Shown here one piece after another: positions 26,763 to 34,126 of a stretch of DNA of 64,000 nucleotides. The position numbers and the translations under genes are program-made. Every line of letters starts with the position of its first letter. The stretch's first letter is position 1. The notes beneath the pieces are model-generated. The model was not told where the DNA came from and did no database searches. It saw nothing but the letters and a program-made list of their open reading frames with translations. The stretch covers positions 42,659 to 106,658 of the forward strand of contig JBKEDF010000052.1 of the NCBI GenBank assembly GCA_047975325.1. Reading direction: 5' to 3'. This stretch comes from JBKEDF01 sp047975325. GTDB taxonomy: Bacteria; Pseudomonadota; Alphaproteobacteria; Rhodobacterales; Rhodobacteraceae.

Positions 26763-27038
26763 ATGGCCAATACGCCACAATCCAAGAAACGCGCCCGTCA
26801 ATCGGAAGCACGCTATGCTGTGAACAAGGCACGTCGCTCACGCATCCGCACCTATCTGCGCAACGTTGAAGAAGCCATTGCCTCGGGCGATCAGACCGCC
26901 GCGGCCACCGCCCTGCGCATTGCCCAGCCCGAACTGGCCAGGGGGGTCTCCAAGGGTGTCCTGCACAAAAATACCGTAGCGCGCAAAATGTCGCGGCTGT
27001 CGGCACGGGTAAAAGCCCTTCAGACACCGAAAGGTTAA
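26763..27038 (+). CDS. rpsT: 30S ribosomal protein S20
   Basis: A 91-residue, Lys/Arg/Ala-rich helical protein that binds 16S rRNA in the small subunit. MANTPQSKKRARQSE is the usual N-terminus and HKNTVARKMSRLSARVKAL the conserved C-terminal helix. GGAAAGAAG lies before the ATG. It is followed after 34 bases by a strong intrinsic terminator, so it is transcribed separately from dnaA, although rpsT-dnaA adjacency is common in alphaproteobacteria. Confidence 0.96.
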   Translation: MANTPQSKKRARQSEARYAVNKARRSRIRTYLRNVEEAIASGDQTAAATALRIAQPELARGVSKGVLHKNTVARKMSRLSARVKALQTPKG

Positions 27039-27072
27039 TTTAAGATTAATAATATTTTCAATGGATAACCGG

Positions 27073-27104
27073 GAAGGCGCATCAATGATGCGCCTTCTTT
27101 ATTT
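27073..27104 (+). terminator. Intrinsic terminator of rpsT
   Basis: GAAGGCGCATC (27073-27083) pairs perfectly with GATGCGCCTTC (27087-27097) around a three-base loop, followed by TTTATTT. Stem and T-tract are textbook for Rho-independent termination. Confidence 0.93.
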
Positions 27105-27201
27105 GCTGATCCGGTGTCGCGGACGGCGTTGCCGAATTACACTTCGACCGGGATTCGCGACGACAAATGACTGTCAACAGAGAAGTTCTGTTGCCGAGCC
27201 T

Positions 27202-27228
27202 GCCCGAGGATTGCTAGCTTCCTCGGGC
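27202..27228. repeat. 9-bp perfect stem-loop in the dnaA upstream region
   Basis: GCCCGAGGA pairs with TCCTCGGGC around the loop TTGCTAGCT. It is not followed by a T-tract in either direction. A smaller hairpin, CAACAGA/TCTGTTG, lies directly upstream at 27175-27193. The role is unknown. Confidence 0.7.
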
Positions 27229-27340
27229 GATTCACTTCGTCCTTGGGGGACATCCAGTGACCGCAAGCTTGGTCTGAACCAGGATGCCTGCCACTGCCGG
27301 CAGCATTGGGATCTTTGTTTGTGGTTTTCTAATGTCGGGT

Positions 27341-27393
27341 CAACGCGCGCGTTGGGTCGGGTCGGGTTGTTGTCTGCTGGCACAATTGTGCCA
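27341..27393. promoter_or_regulatory. Two perfect palindromes upstream of dnaA
   Basis: CAACGCGCGCGTTG (27341-27354) and TGGCACAATTGTGCCA (27378-27393) are perfectly self-complementary, with centres 38 bases apart and lying 125-180 bases before dnaA. They look like binding sites for dimeric regulators. No known consensus is matched with confidence. Confidence 0.5.
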
Positions 27394-27518
27394 CAGTTTA
27401 CGATTCGGCTTGGCCCCTGTGCGTGGTTGTCTGCGAATGCGTCGCTGTGGGTATTTGGTGCCGGCTGCCGAAAGGGGCTGGTCTTGGTCTTTGGACGCTA
27501 TGCTGAACGGGTTCGCGA

Positions 27519-28886
27519 ATGACAAATGATAATTGGGTGGAAATCCGCGAGGAGCTGCGCACGCGGGTTGGCAAGAACAATTATGCCACCTGGATCGAGC
27601 CGCTGAAGCTTTCCACCCTCAAGGACGGCGTTGCCCGTTTCGCGGTCCCGACAAATTTCTTCGGCGATTGGGTTTCAAGAAATTTTGCCGAACAGATCCT
27701 GACCCATCTCCATGCTTCCGGTGCAAAGGTTGAACGACTGGAATTCACCCTCGATACCGCGACAACGCCCCCCAAGGCGGCAAAGCCCTCCACCCGCAGC
27801 CCTAAGGATACCAACGCAACACAGCGCCAGGCGACGGAAGAAGACGCGCCCGGGGCGCCACTTGATGCGCGTTTCACCTTTGACAGTTTCGTTGTCGGCA
27901 AGCCCAATGAACTGGCCCATGCCGCCGCGCGCCGCGTAGCGGAGGGCGGGCCGGTCACTTTCAATCCGCTGTTTCTTTATGGTGGGGTCGGGCTGGGCAA
28001 AACCCATCTGATGCATGCCATTGCCCATGAATTGCAGCTTCGCAAACCGGAACTCAGGGTGTTGTACCTGTCCGCCGAACAATTCATGTATCGTTTCGTT
28101 CAGGCCCTGCGCGAAAAGCAGGTCATGGATTTCAAGAGCCTGTTTCGGTCCGTCGATGTGCTGATGGTGGATGACGTGCAATTCATCTCTGGCAAGGAAT
28201 CAACACAAGAAGAATTCTTCCACACATTCAATGCCTTGGTCGATCAGAACAAACAGATCGTCATTTCTGCCGATCGCGCCCCGGGGGAAATCAAGGGGCT
28301 GGAGGAACGTATCAAGTCGCGCCTGCACTGCGGGCTGATCGTCGACCTTCATCCAACCGATTACGAGCTTCGGCTCGGGGTTCTGCAGCAGAAGGCCGAA
28401 TTCTACAAGAAGCAGTACAAGGGGCTGTTGATTGCGCCGGGTGTGCTGGAATTCCTTGCCCATCGGATTTCAACCAATGTCCGCGTGCTGGAGGGGGCGC
28501 TGACCCGGCTCTTCGCCTTTGCCTCGCTCGTAGGCCGTGAAATCACCATGGATCTGACCCAGGACTGTCTTGCCGATATCCTGCGTGCCTCCGATCGCCG
28601 CCTGACAATCGAGGAAATTCAGCGCAAGGTGGCCGAGCATTACAATATCCGCCTGTCCGACCTGATCGGTCCGAAACGGGTACGCACCATCGCCCGCCCT
28701 CGTCAGATCGCGATGTATCTGGCCAAAAGCCTGACCTCCCGGTCCCTGCCCGATATCGGCCGGCGTTTTGGCGGGCGCGATCACACGACAATCATGCATG
28801 GCGTCAGGAAGATTGAGGAACTCATGGCCACCGACAGCCAGCTTGCCGATGATCTGCAGATGCTCAAGCGCGCCTTGCAGGGCTGA
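27519..28886 (+). CDS. dnaA: Chromosomal replication initiator protein DnaA
   Basis: A 455-residue AAA+ initiator that binds the origin and opens it. Domain I spans about 1-85 and a low-complexity linker 90-120. The AAA+ domain has Walker A YGGVGLGKTHL (about 153-163) and Walker B VLMVDDVQF. Domain IV ends with RSLPDIGRRFGGRDHTTIMH, the DNA-binding signature. The ATG at 27519 gives the usual N-terminus (MTNDNW), though no strong Shine-Dalgarno is seen. Confidence 0.97.
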   Translation: MTNDNWVEIREELRTRVGKNNYATWIEPLKLSTLKDGVARFAVPTNFFGDWVSRNFAEQILTHLHASGAKVERLEFTLDTATTPPKAAKPSTRSPKDTNATQRQATEEDAPGAPLDARFTFDSFVVGKPNELAHAAARRVAEGGPVTFNPLFLYGGVGLGKTHLMHAIAHELQLRKPELRVLYLSAEQFMYRFVQALREKQVMDFKSLFRSVDVLMVDDVQFISGKESTQEEFFHTFNALVDQNKQIVISADRAPGEIKGLEERIKSRLHCGLIVDLHPTDYELRLGVLQQKAEFYKKQYKGLLIAPGVLEFLAHRISTNVRVLEGALTRLFAFASLVGREITMDLTQDCLADILRASDRRLTIEEIQRKVAEHYNIRLSDLIGPKRVRTIARPRQIAMYLAKSLTSRSLPDIGRRFGGRDHTTIMHGVRKIEELMATDSQLADDLQMLKRALQG

Positions 28887-29085
28887 AAGCGGTCTTTTGC
28901 GGTCTTCTATACTTGCTATCCCCGGTAAAACCCGGCTTAACTGCCGCAACTTCGGGGCTAACGTCCGACAAGGGGGATGGTGGGCAACGCCGACCCCTGC
29001 CATGTCGGGAATGTCTTGTGAAATGAGATAAAACCGCTAATTTCGGCTTCCCCGCGCATTGGGGCGTCGGACAGAGGGACGGAAC

Positions 29086-30204
29086 ATGAAGATCAGCATC
29101 GAACGGGGTACGCTTCTGAAAGCGGTAAGCCAGGCACAATCGGTTGTGGAGCGTCGCAACACGATCCCGATCCTGGCCAATGTCCTGATTGAGGCAGAAG
29201 GCGATACGGTTTCCTTCCGCGCCACCGACCTGGATATCGAGGTGGTGGACAGGGCACCTGCCATGGTCGAACGCGGCGGCGCAACAACGGTTTCGGCCGT
29301 GATGCTACATGAAATCGTCCGCAAACTTCCCGATGGTGCATTGATCAGCCTGAATGAAGACGCCGCCGCAGGGCGGCTGACCGTCACTGCGGGGCGGTCC
29401 ACCTTCAGCCTCGCAACCCTTCCGAAAGAGGACTTCCCGGTGATGGCCTCATCGGAATATTCCTCCAATTTCTCGGCCGAGGCCCCGGTTCTGCGGCGCC
29501 TCTTTGACAAGGCCAAATTTGCAATCTCCACCGAGGAGACGCGGTATTACCTCAATGGTGTCTACATGCATGTCGCGGTGGGCGAAGATGGCCCCGTGCT
29601 GCGCTGCGTGGCAACCGATGGTCACCGTCTGGCCCGGATCGACGCACCTCAACCTGAGAATACACAGGACATGCCGGGCGTGATCGTGCCGCGCAAGACG
29701 GTCAATGAACTGCGCAAGCTGCTGGATGATGATGACGCACAGATTGCGGTATCGGTATCGGAAACCAAGATCCGTTTCGCAACGCCCGCGATCTCGCTGA
29801 CCTCAAAGGTGATCGACGGCACTTTCCCCGACTATTCCCGCGTCATCCCTGTGGGTAATACCCGGCGGCTTGAGGTCGATGCCAGCGATTTTGCCAAGGC
29901 CGTGGACCGGGTTGCAACCGTTTCATCGGAACGTTCACGCGCGGTGAAGCTAAGCCTTGATGAAGACCGGCTGGTTTTGTCCGTCAACGCCCCCGATAGC
30001 GGGGCGGCAGAAGAGGAACTGGCCGTTGCCTATGGCGATGAGCGGTTGGAAATAGGGTTCAACGCGAAATATCTGCTGGAAATCGCCAGTCAGGTAGACC
30101 GCGAGAACGCTGTTTTCCTGTTCAATTCCTCTGCTGATCCAACCTTGATGCGGGAAGGCAATGACAGCAGCGCCGTATATGTCGTAATGCCGATGCGTGT
30201 CTAG
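29086..30204 (+). CDS. dnaN: DNA polymerase III beta subunit (sliding clamp)
   Basis: A 372-residue clamp protein that tethers polymerase III to DNA. MKISIERGTLLKAVSQAQSV is the normal start; the ATG at 29086 has a GAGGGAC ribosome site, and the nine-codon upstream extension is discarded. TDLDIEV and VATDGHRLAR are internal clamp signatures. The C-terminal YVVMPMRV contains the family ending. It lies 199 bases after dnaA, a gap long enough for its own promoter. Confidence 0.97.
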   Translation: MKISIERGTLLKAVSQAQSVVERRNTIPILANVLIEAEGDTVSFRATDLDIEVVDRAPAMVERGGATTVSAVMLHEIVRKLPDGALISLNEDAAAGRLTVTAGRSTFSLATLPKEDFPVMASSEYSSNFSAEAPVLRRLFDKAKFAISTEETRYYLNGVYMHVAVGEDGPVLRCVATDGHRLARIDAPQPENTQDMPGVIVPRKTVNELRKLLDDDDAQIAVSVSETKIRFATPAISLTSKVIDGTFPDYSRVIPVGNTRRLEVDASDFAKAVDRVATVSSERSRAVKLSLDEDRLVLSVNAPDSGAAEEELAVAYGDERLEIGFNAKYLLEIASQVDRENAVFLFNSSADPTLMREGNDSSAVYVVMPMRV

Positions 30205-30293
30205 CCAAAGGCCCCCCGTGGGCATTCCCGCCTTCGGGACAGGCCGCACCACACCCCTGCGGGGTATTGTTGCCAAAAGGAAGGAAAGCGGTA

Positions 30294-31388
30294 TTGGGTG
30301 GACAGGCCATCACATCGCTGAGCCTTTCGCATTTTCGCAGTCATCGGCAGACGCAGATCGTCTTTGACAATCGGCCCGTGGCCTTGTGGGGGCCAAACGG
30401 GGCGGGCAAGACCAACATTCTGGAGGCAGTATCGCTGCTGTCACCCGGTCGCGGGATCCGACGTGCAGCAACGGAGGATCTGGCACGCAAGCCCGAAGCC
30501 ATCGGCTGGAAGGTCCAGGCCCTCACGACAGGCTCGGCTGGCAGCCACGAAATAGAAAGCTATGCCGAAGGCGGCCCGAGGCAGGTGCGGATCGATGGCA
30601 AACCGGCAAGGCAGGTGGCACTGGCACGGATCCTGCGGATCCTGTGGCTCGTGCCATCAATGGACAGGCTCTGGATCGAGGCGGCAGAGGGACGACGGCG
30701 TTTTCTGGACCGAATGACACTTTCCTTCGCACCGGAACATGCAGAGATTTCCCTGGCCTACGAAAAGGCAATGCGGGATCGAAACCGGTTGCTGAAGGAT
30801 CAGGTAAGTGATCCACATTGGTTTGCCGCGCTGGAAACAAGGATGGCAGAGACGGCAGCGCAGATTACCACCAATCGACTGGCAGCACTGGCACGGCTGC
30901 AAAGCGCGCAGCTGCATGCCGAAACGGCCTTCCCACAAGCCGATCTGGAACTTGCCACACAGGAGCTGGAACCAGCAGATCTTGCGCAGGCCTGGGCCGA
31001 TACCCGCAGGCGCGACATGGCGGCGGGCCGGACACTGATCGGCCCGCATCGCGCCGATCTTGCCGCCCGTTACAGGGCAAAGGATATTCCGGCAGCGCAA
31101 TGTTCGACCGGGGAACAAAAAGCGCTTCTGATATCGCTTGTACTGGCCAATGCGCGGGCGCTGGCACAGGACCCCAGCCAGGCGCCGGTGCTTCTTCTGG
31201 ATGAGGTCGCCGCCCATCTGGACGAAAGCCGCCGCGCCGCCCTTTACGATGAAATCTGCGCCTTGGGCGCCCAAACCATCATGACCGGAACCGAAGCCGT
31301 GCTTTTTGCCGATCTGGGAAAGCGGGCACAGGGTTTCCATGTAACCGAAACCGCCGGGCATTCACAGTTGGAGACGGCTTTGCCGTAA
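30294..31388 (+). CDS. recF: DNA replication/repair protein RecF
   Basis: A 364-residue SMC-like ATPase that loads RecA at gapped DNA through RecFOR. Walker A is GPNGAGKT at residues 33-40, after LSLSHFRSHRQ. The signature region CSTGEQKALLISLVLANA and Walker B PVLLLDEVAAHLD are present. The start is most likely the TTG at 30294, because AGGAAGGA (30278-30285) sits 8 bases ahead of it. An earlier TTG at 30267 lacks such a site. It follows dnaN by 89 bases in the usual dnaN-recF-gyrB order. Confidence 0.93.
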   Translation: MGGQAITSLSLSHFRSHRQTQIVFDNRPVALWGPNGAGKTNILEAVSLLSPGRGIRRAATEDLARKPEAIGWKVQALTTGSAGSHEIESYAEGGPRQVRIDGKPARQVALARILRILWLVPSMDRLWIEAAEGRRRFLDRMTLSFAPEHAEISLAYEKAMRDRNRLLKDQVSDPHWFAALETRMAETAAQITTNRLAALARLQSAQLHAETAFPQADLELATQELEPADLAQAWADTRRRDMAAGRTLIGPHRADLAARYRAKDIPAAQCSTGEQKALLISLVLANARALAQDPSQAPVLLLDEVAAHLDESRRAALYDEICALGAQTIMTGTEAVLFADLGKRAQGFHVTETAGHSQLETALP

Positions 31389-31455
31389 TTCTTCCCAGCC
31401 CGGCAGGCGCTGTTATCCGGCTGCCCCGATACCCCCTAAATATTGTGGTGCGGGC

Positions 31456-31484
31456 GTGACATCCCCCAACCAAAACGCTATAAA
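31456..31484 (+). promoter_or_regulatory. Sigma-70-type promoter of gyrB
   Basis: GTGACA (31456-31461) and TATAAA (31479-31484) are separated by exactly 17 bases and each match the consensus at five of six positions. Transcription would begin near 31491, leaving a leader of about 23 bases before the gyrB ATG at 31514. Confidence 0.7.
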
Positions 31485-31513
31485 TCGTGGGCAATCAGAA
31501 GGGTGTTGAGCAG

Positions 31514-33964
31514 ATGGCCGAAACCGCACGGAAGCCCGCCGATTACGGCGCCGATTCCATCAAGGTTCTCAAGGGATTGGAGGCCGTTCGCAAGCGTCCC
31601 GGCATGTATATCGGGGATACGGATGACGGCTCCGGGCTGCATCATATGGTCTATGAGGTCGTCGATAACGGGATCGATGAAGCGCTGGCAGGCCACGCCA
31701 CGGCCGTCACAGTCAGGATCCATGCCGATAGCAGCGTTTCTGTCCGCGATAACGGGCGCGGCATCCCGGTAGATATGCACCCCGAGGAAGGTGTTTCCGC
31801 CGCCGAGGTGATCATGACCCAACTCCATGCGGGCGGGAAATTCAACAATACCGATGACGACGGCAATGCCTATAAGGTTTCGGGTGGCCTGCACGGGGTT
31901 GGTGTTTCGGTTGTGAATGCACTGTCGGACTGGCTGGAACTGCGCGTCTGGCGTAACGAGACCGAATATTTCGCCCGTTTCGAAAATGGTGAAACGGCTG
32001 AACATGTCCGTGAGATCGGCCCCGCCCCCGGCCAGCAGGGCACTGAGGTACGTTTCATGGCCTCTTCCAAACTCAGTGATCCGGAAGGCACCTTTTCCAA
32101 TCTCGATTTCAGCTTCAAGACGCTGGAGGCGCGGTTGCGGGAACTGGCCTTCCTGAATTCCGGAGTCCGTATCATCATCGAGGATGAACGCCCCGCCGAA
32201 CCGCTGCATACGGAGCTGTTCTATGACGGGGGCGTACGGGAATTTGTCAAATACCTTGACCGTTCCAAGCATCCGGTCATGGAAGAACCCATCTACATGA
32301 CCGGTGAACGCAATGGCATTACCGTGGAAGTCGCGATGTGGTGGAATGACAGCTATCACGAAAACGTACTGCCCTTCACCAACAATATTCCCCAGCGCGA
32401 TGGCGGCACCCATCTGGCCGGGTTTCGAGGCGCGCTGACACGGACAATCAACCTCTATGCCCAATCTTCCGGCATCGCCAAGAAGGAAAAGGTGGATTTC
32501 ACCGGCGACGATGCACGCGAGGGGCTGACCTGCGTGCTTTCGGTCAAGGTGCCGGACCCGAAATTTTCATCCCAGACAAAGGACAAACTGGTCTCTTCCG
32601 AAGTCCGCCCCGCAGTGGAAAATCTGGTCAATGAAAAACTGTCGGAATGGTTCGAGGAAAATCCAGGCCCCGCCAAAACGATTGTCGGAAAGATTGTCGA
32701 GGCCGCGCTGGCACGCGAAGCGGCGCGGAAAGCCCGTGAATTGACACGACGCAAGACGGCGCTGGATGTGGCTTCCCTGCCCGGCAAGCTGGCCGATTGC
32801 CAGGAACGGGACCCGGCTAAATCAGAATTATTCCTGGTGGAGGGCGATTCCGCCGGCGGTTCTGCAAAACAGGGCCGCAGCCGCGCCAATCAGGCCGTCT
32901 TGCCCCTGCGAGGCAAGATTCTGAATGTGGAACGCGCAAGATTCGACAGGATGCTGTCCAGTCAGGAAATCGGCACGTTGATCACCGCGCTCGGCACCGG
33001 GATCGGGCGGGATGAATTCGATATCTCAAAGCTGCGCTACCACAAGATTGTCATCATGACCGATGCCGATGTTGATGGTGCCCATATCCGCACGCTTCTC
33101 CTGACCTTCTTCTTCCGTCAGATGCCGGAATTGATTGAAGGCGGCTATCTCTATATCGCGCAGCCGCCGCTTTACAAGGTGTCCCGCGGAAAATCGGAAG
33201 TTTACCTCAAGGATCAACCCGCGCTGGAAGATTACCTGATTGAAATGGGGATTGAGGGGGCAGTCCTTCGGCTGAAGGATGGCACCGATATCGCGGGCAA
33301 TGATCTGGCCCGGGTGATTGAGGGTGCCCGCAATTTCCGACGTGTTCTGGAGGCATTTCCAACCCACTATCCACGCCCGATCCTGGAACAGGCGGCGATT
33401 GCCGGGGCCTTTGATGCAGGCCGCGCAGATGCCGACCTGCAGGCGGTTGCCAATGCGGTGGCTGCAAGGCTCGATCAGGTGGCGGTGGAATATGAACGCG
33501 GCTGGCAGGGCCGGATCACCCAGGACCACGGTATCCGCCTTGCCCGCGTTTTGCGCGGGGTGGAGGAGATCCGAACCCTGGACGGTGCCGTCCTGCGATC
33601 GGGAGAGGCACGCAGGTTGTCCTCCATTGCCGAACAGACGCGTGAATTCTATCGCGATACCGCCGGGCTGATGCGGAAGGATCGCGAAACACCCATCCAC
33701 GGCCCGACCGACCTGCTTTCGGCCATCCTGTCAGAAGGGGAAAAGGGCCTCAGCCTGCAACGTTACAAGGGCCTGGGGGAAATGAACCCCGAACAGCTTT
33801 GGGAAACGACGCTCGATCCCGAGGCACGGACGCTTTTGCAGGTCAAGGTCGATGATGTGGCCGAGGCCGATAATATCTTCACCAAGCTGATGGGCGATGT
33901 CGTGGAACCCCGGCGGGAATTCATCCAGGCCAATGCACTGAGCGTGGAACATCTGGATTTCTGA
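31514..33964 (+). CDS. gyrB: DNA gyrase subunit B
   Basis: An 816-residue ATPase subunit of gyrase, which introduces negative supercoils. The GHKL ATPase domain shows VVDNGIDEALAGHA, DNGRGIPV and GLHGVGVSVVNALS. The TOPRIM domain shows LVEGDSAGGSAKQGR and MTDADVDGAHIRTLLLTFFF. The C-terminal RYKGLGEMNPEQLWETTLDP is diagnostic for GyrB. The ATG at 31514 gives the family N-terminus; a nine-codon upstream extension would start close to the predicted transcription start. Confidence 0.97.
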   Translation: MAETARKPADYGADSIKVLKGLEAVRKRPGMYIGDTDDGSGLHHMVYEVVDNGIDEALAGHATAVTVRIHADSSVSVRDNGRGIPVDMHPEEGVSAAEVIMTQLHAGGKFNNTDDDGNAYKVSGGLHGVGVSVVNALSDWLELRVWRNETEYFARFENGETAEHVREIGPAPGQQGTEVRFMASSKLSDPEGTFSNLDFSFKTLEARLRELAFLNSGVRIIIEDERPAEPLHTELFYDGGVREFVKYLDRSKHPVMEEPIYMTGERNGITVEVAMWWNDSYHENVLPFTNNIPQRDGGTHLAGFRGALTRTINLYAQSSGIAKKEKVDFTGDDAREGLTCVLSVKVPDPKFSSQTKDKLVSSEVRPAVENLVNEKLSEWFEENPGPAKTIVGKIVEAALAREAARKARELTRRKTALDVASLPGKLADCQERDPAKSELFLVEGDSAGGSAKQGRSRANQAVLPLRGKILNVERARFDRMLSSQEIGTLITALGTGIGRDEFDISKLRYHKIVIMTDADVDGAHIRTLLLTFFFRQMPELIEGGYLYIAQPPLYKVSRGKSEVYLKDQPALEDYLIEMGIEGAVLRLKDGTDIAGNDLARVIEGARNFRRVLEAFPTHYPRPILEQAAIAGAFDAGRADADLQAVANAVAARLDQVAVEYERGWQGRITQDHGIRLARVLRGVEEIRTLDGAVLRSGEARRLSSIAEQTREFYRDTAGLMRKDRETPIHGPTDLLSAILSEGEKGLSLQRYKGLGEMNPEQLWETTLDPEARTLLQVKVDDVAEADNIFTKLMGDVVEPRREFIQANALSVEHLDF

Positions 33965-34074
33965 TCCTGTCGCCGTAACAGGCCACATCGGTTGAACGGG
34001 GCTTCCACCCGCTTATCCACGGCCGGTCGATAAGGGGCAGAATCCCTATTCGGCCGGTTCCCCCATCACGACAA

Positions 34075-34104
34075 AAACGCCGGGCGGTTTCCCACCCGGC
34101 GTTT
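34075..34104. terminator. Shared terminator hairpin between convergent gyrB and infB
   Basis: AAACGCCGGG (34075-34084) pairs perfectly with CCCGGCGTTT (34095-34104) around a 10-base loop. On the minus strand the stem is followed by a run of T (TTTTT), fitting intrinsic termination of infB. On the plus strand only TTT follows, so it is weaker for gyrB. Confidence 0.8.
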
Positions 34105-34126
34105 CAAATTCCTGCCGTGGCTGTAA

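Larger units (their letters stand above)
27039..27518. other. 480-base non-coding region upstream of dnaA with several inverted repeats
   Basis: No credible gene. After the rpsT terminator the region holds four symmetric elements: a 7-bp stem (27175-27193), a 9-bp stem (27202-27228), and two perfect palindromes of 14 and 16 bases (27341-27354 and 27378-27393). A scan for the classic DnaA box (TTATCCACA or one mismatch) found none here. It is probably the dnaA promoter/regulatory region and could include part of the chromosome origin, but nothing in the sequence proves that. Confidence 0.55.

Noticed and set aside
27378..27393. TGGCACAATTGTGCCA as a sigma-54 promoter
   Set aside because: The GG and GC doublets are one base too close for a -24/-12 element and the sequence is better explained as a perfect palindrome.
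27061..27522. A 153-codon open frame upstream of dnaA
   Set aside because: It starts inside the rpsT terminator hairpin, overlaps the dnaA start, has irregular Cys/Trp-rich composition, and shows no domain or ribosome site.
34013..34021. TTATCCACG as a DnaA box near gyrB
   Set aside because: It is a single site with one mismatch in a convergent intergenic region; one such site is expected by chance and does not mark an origin.
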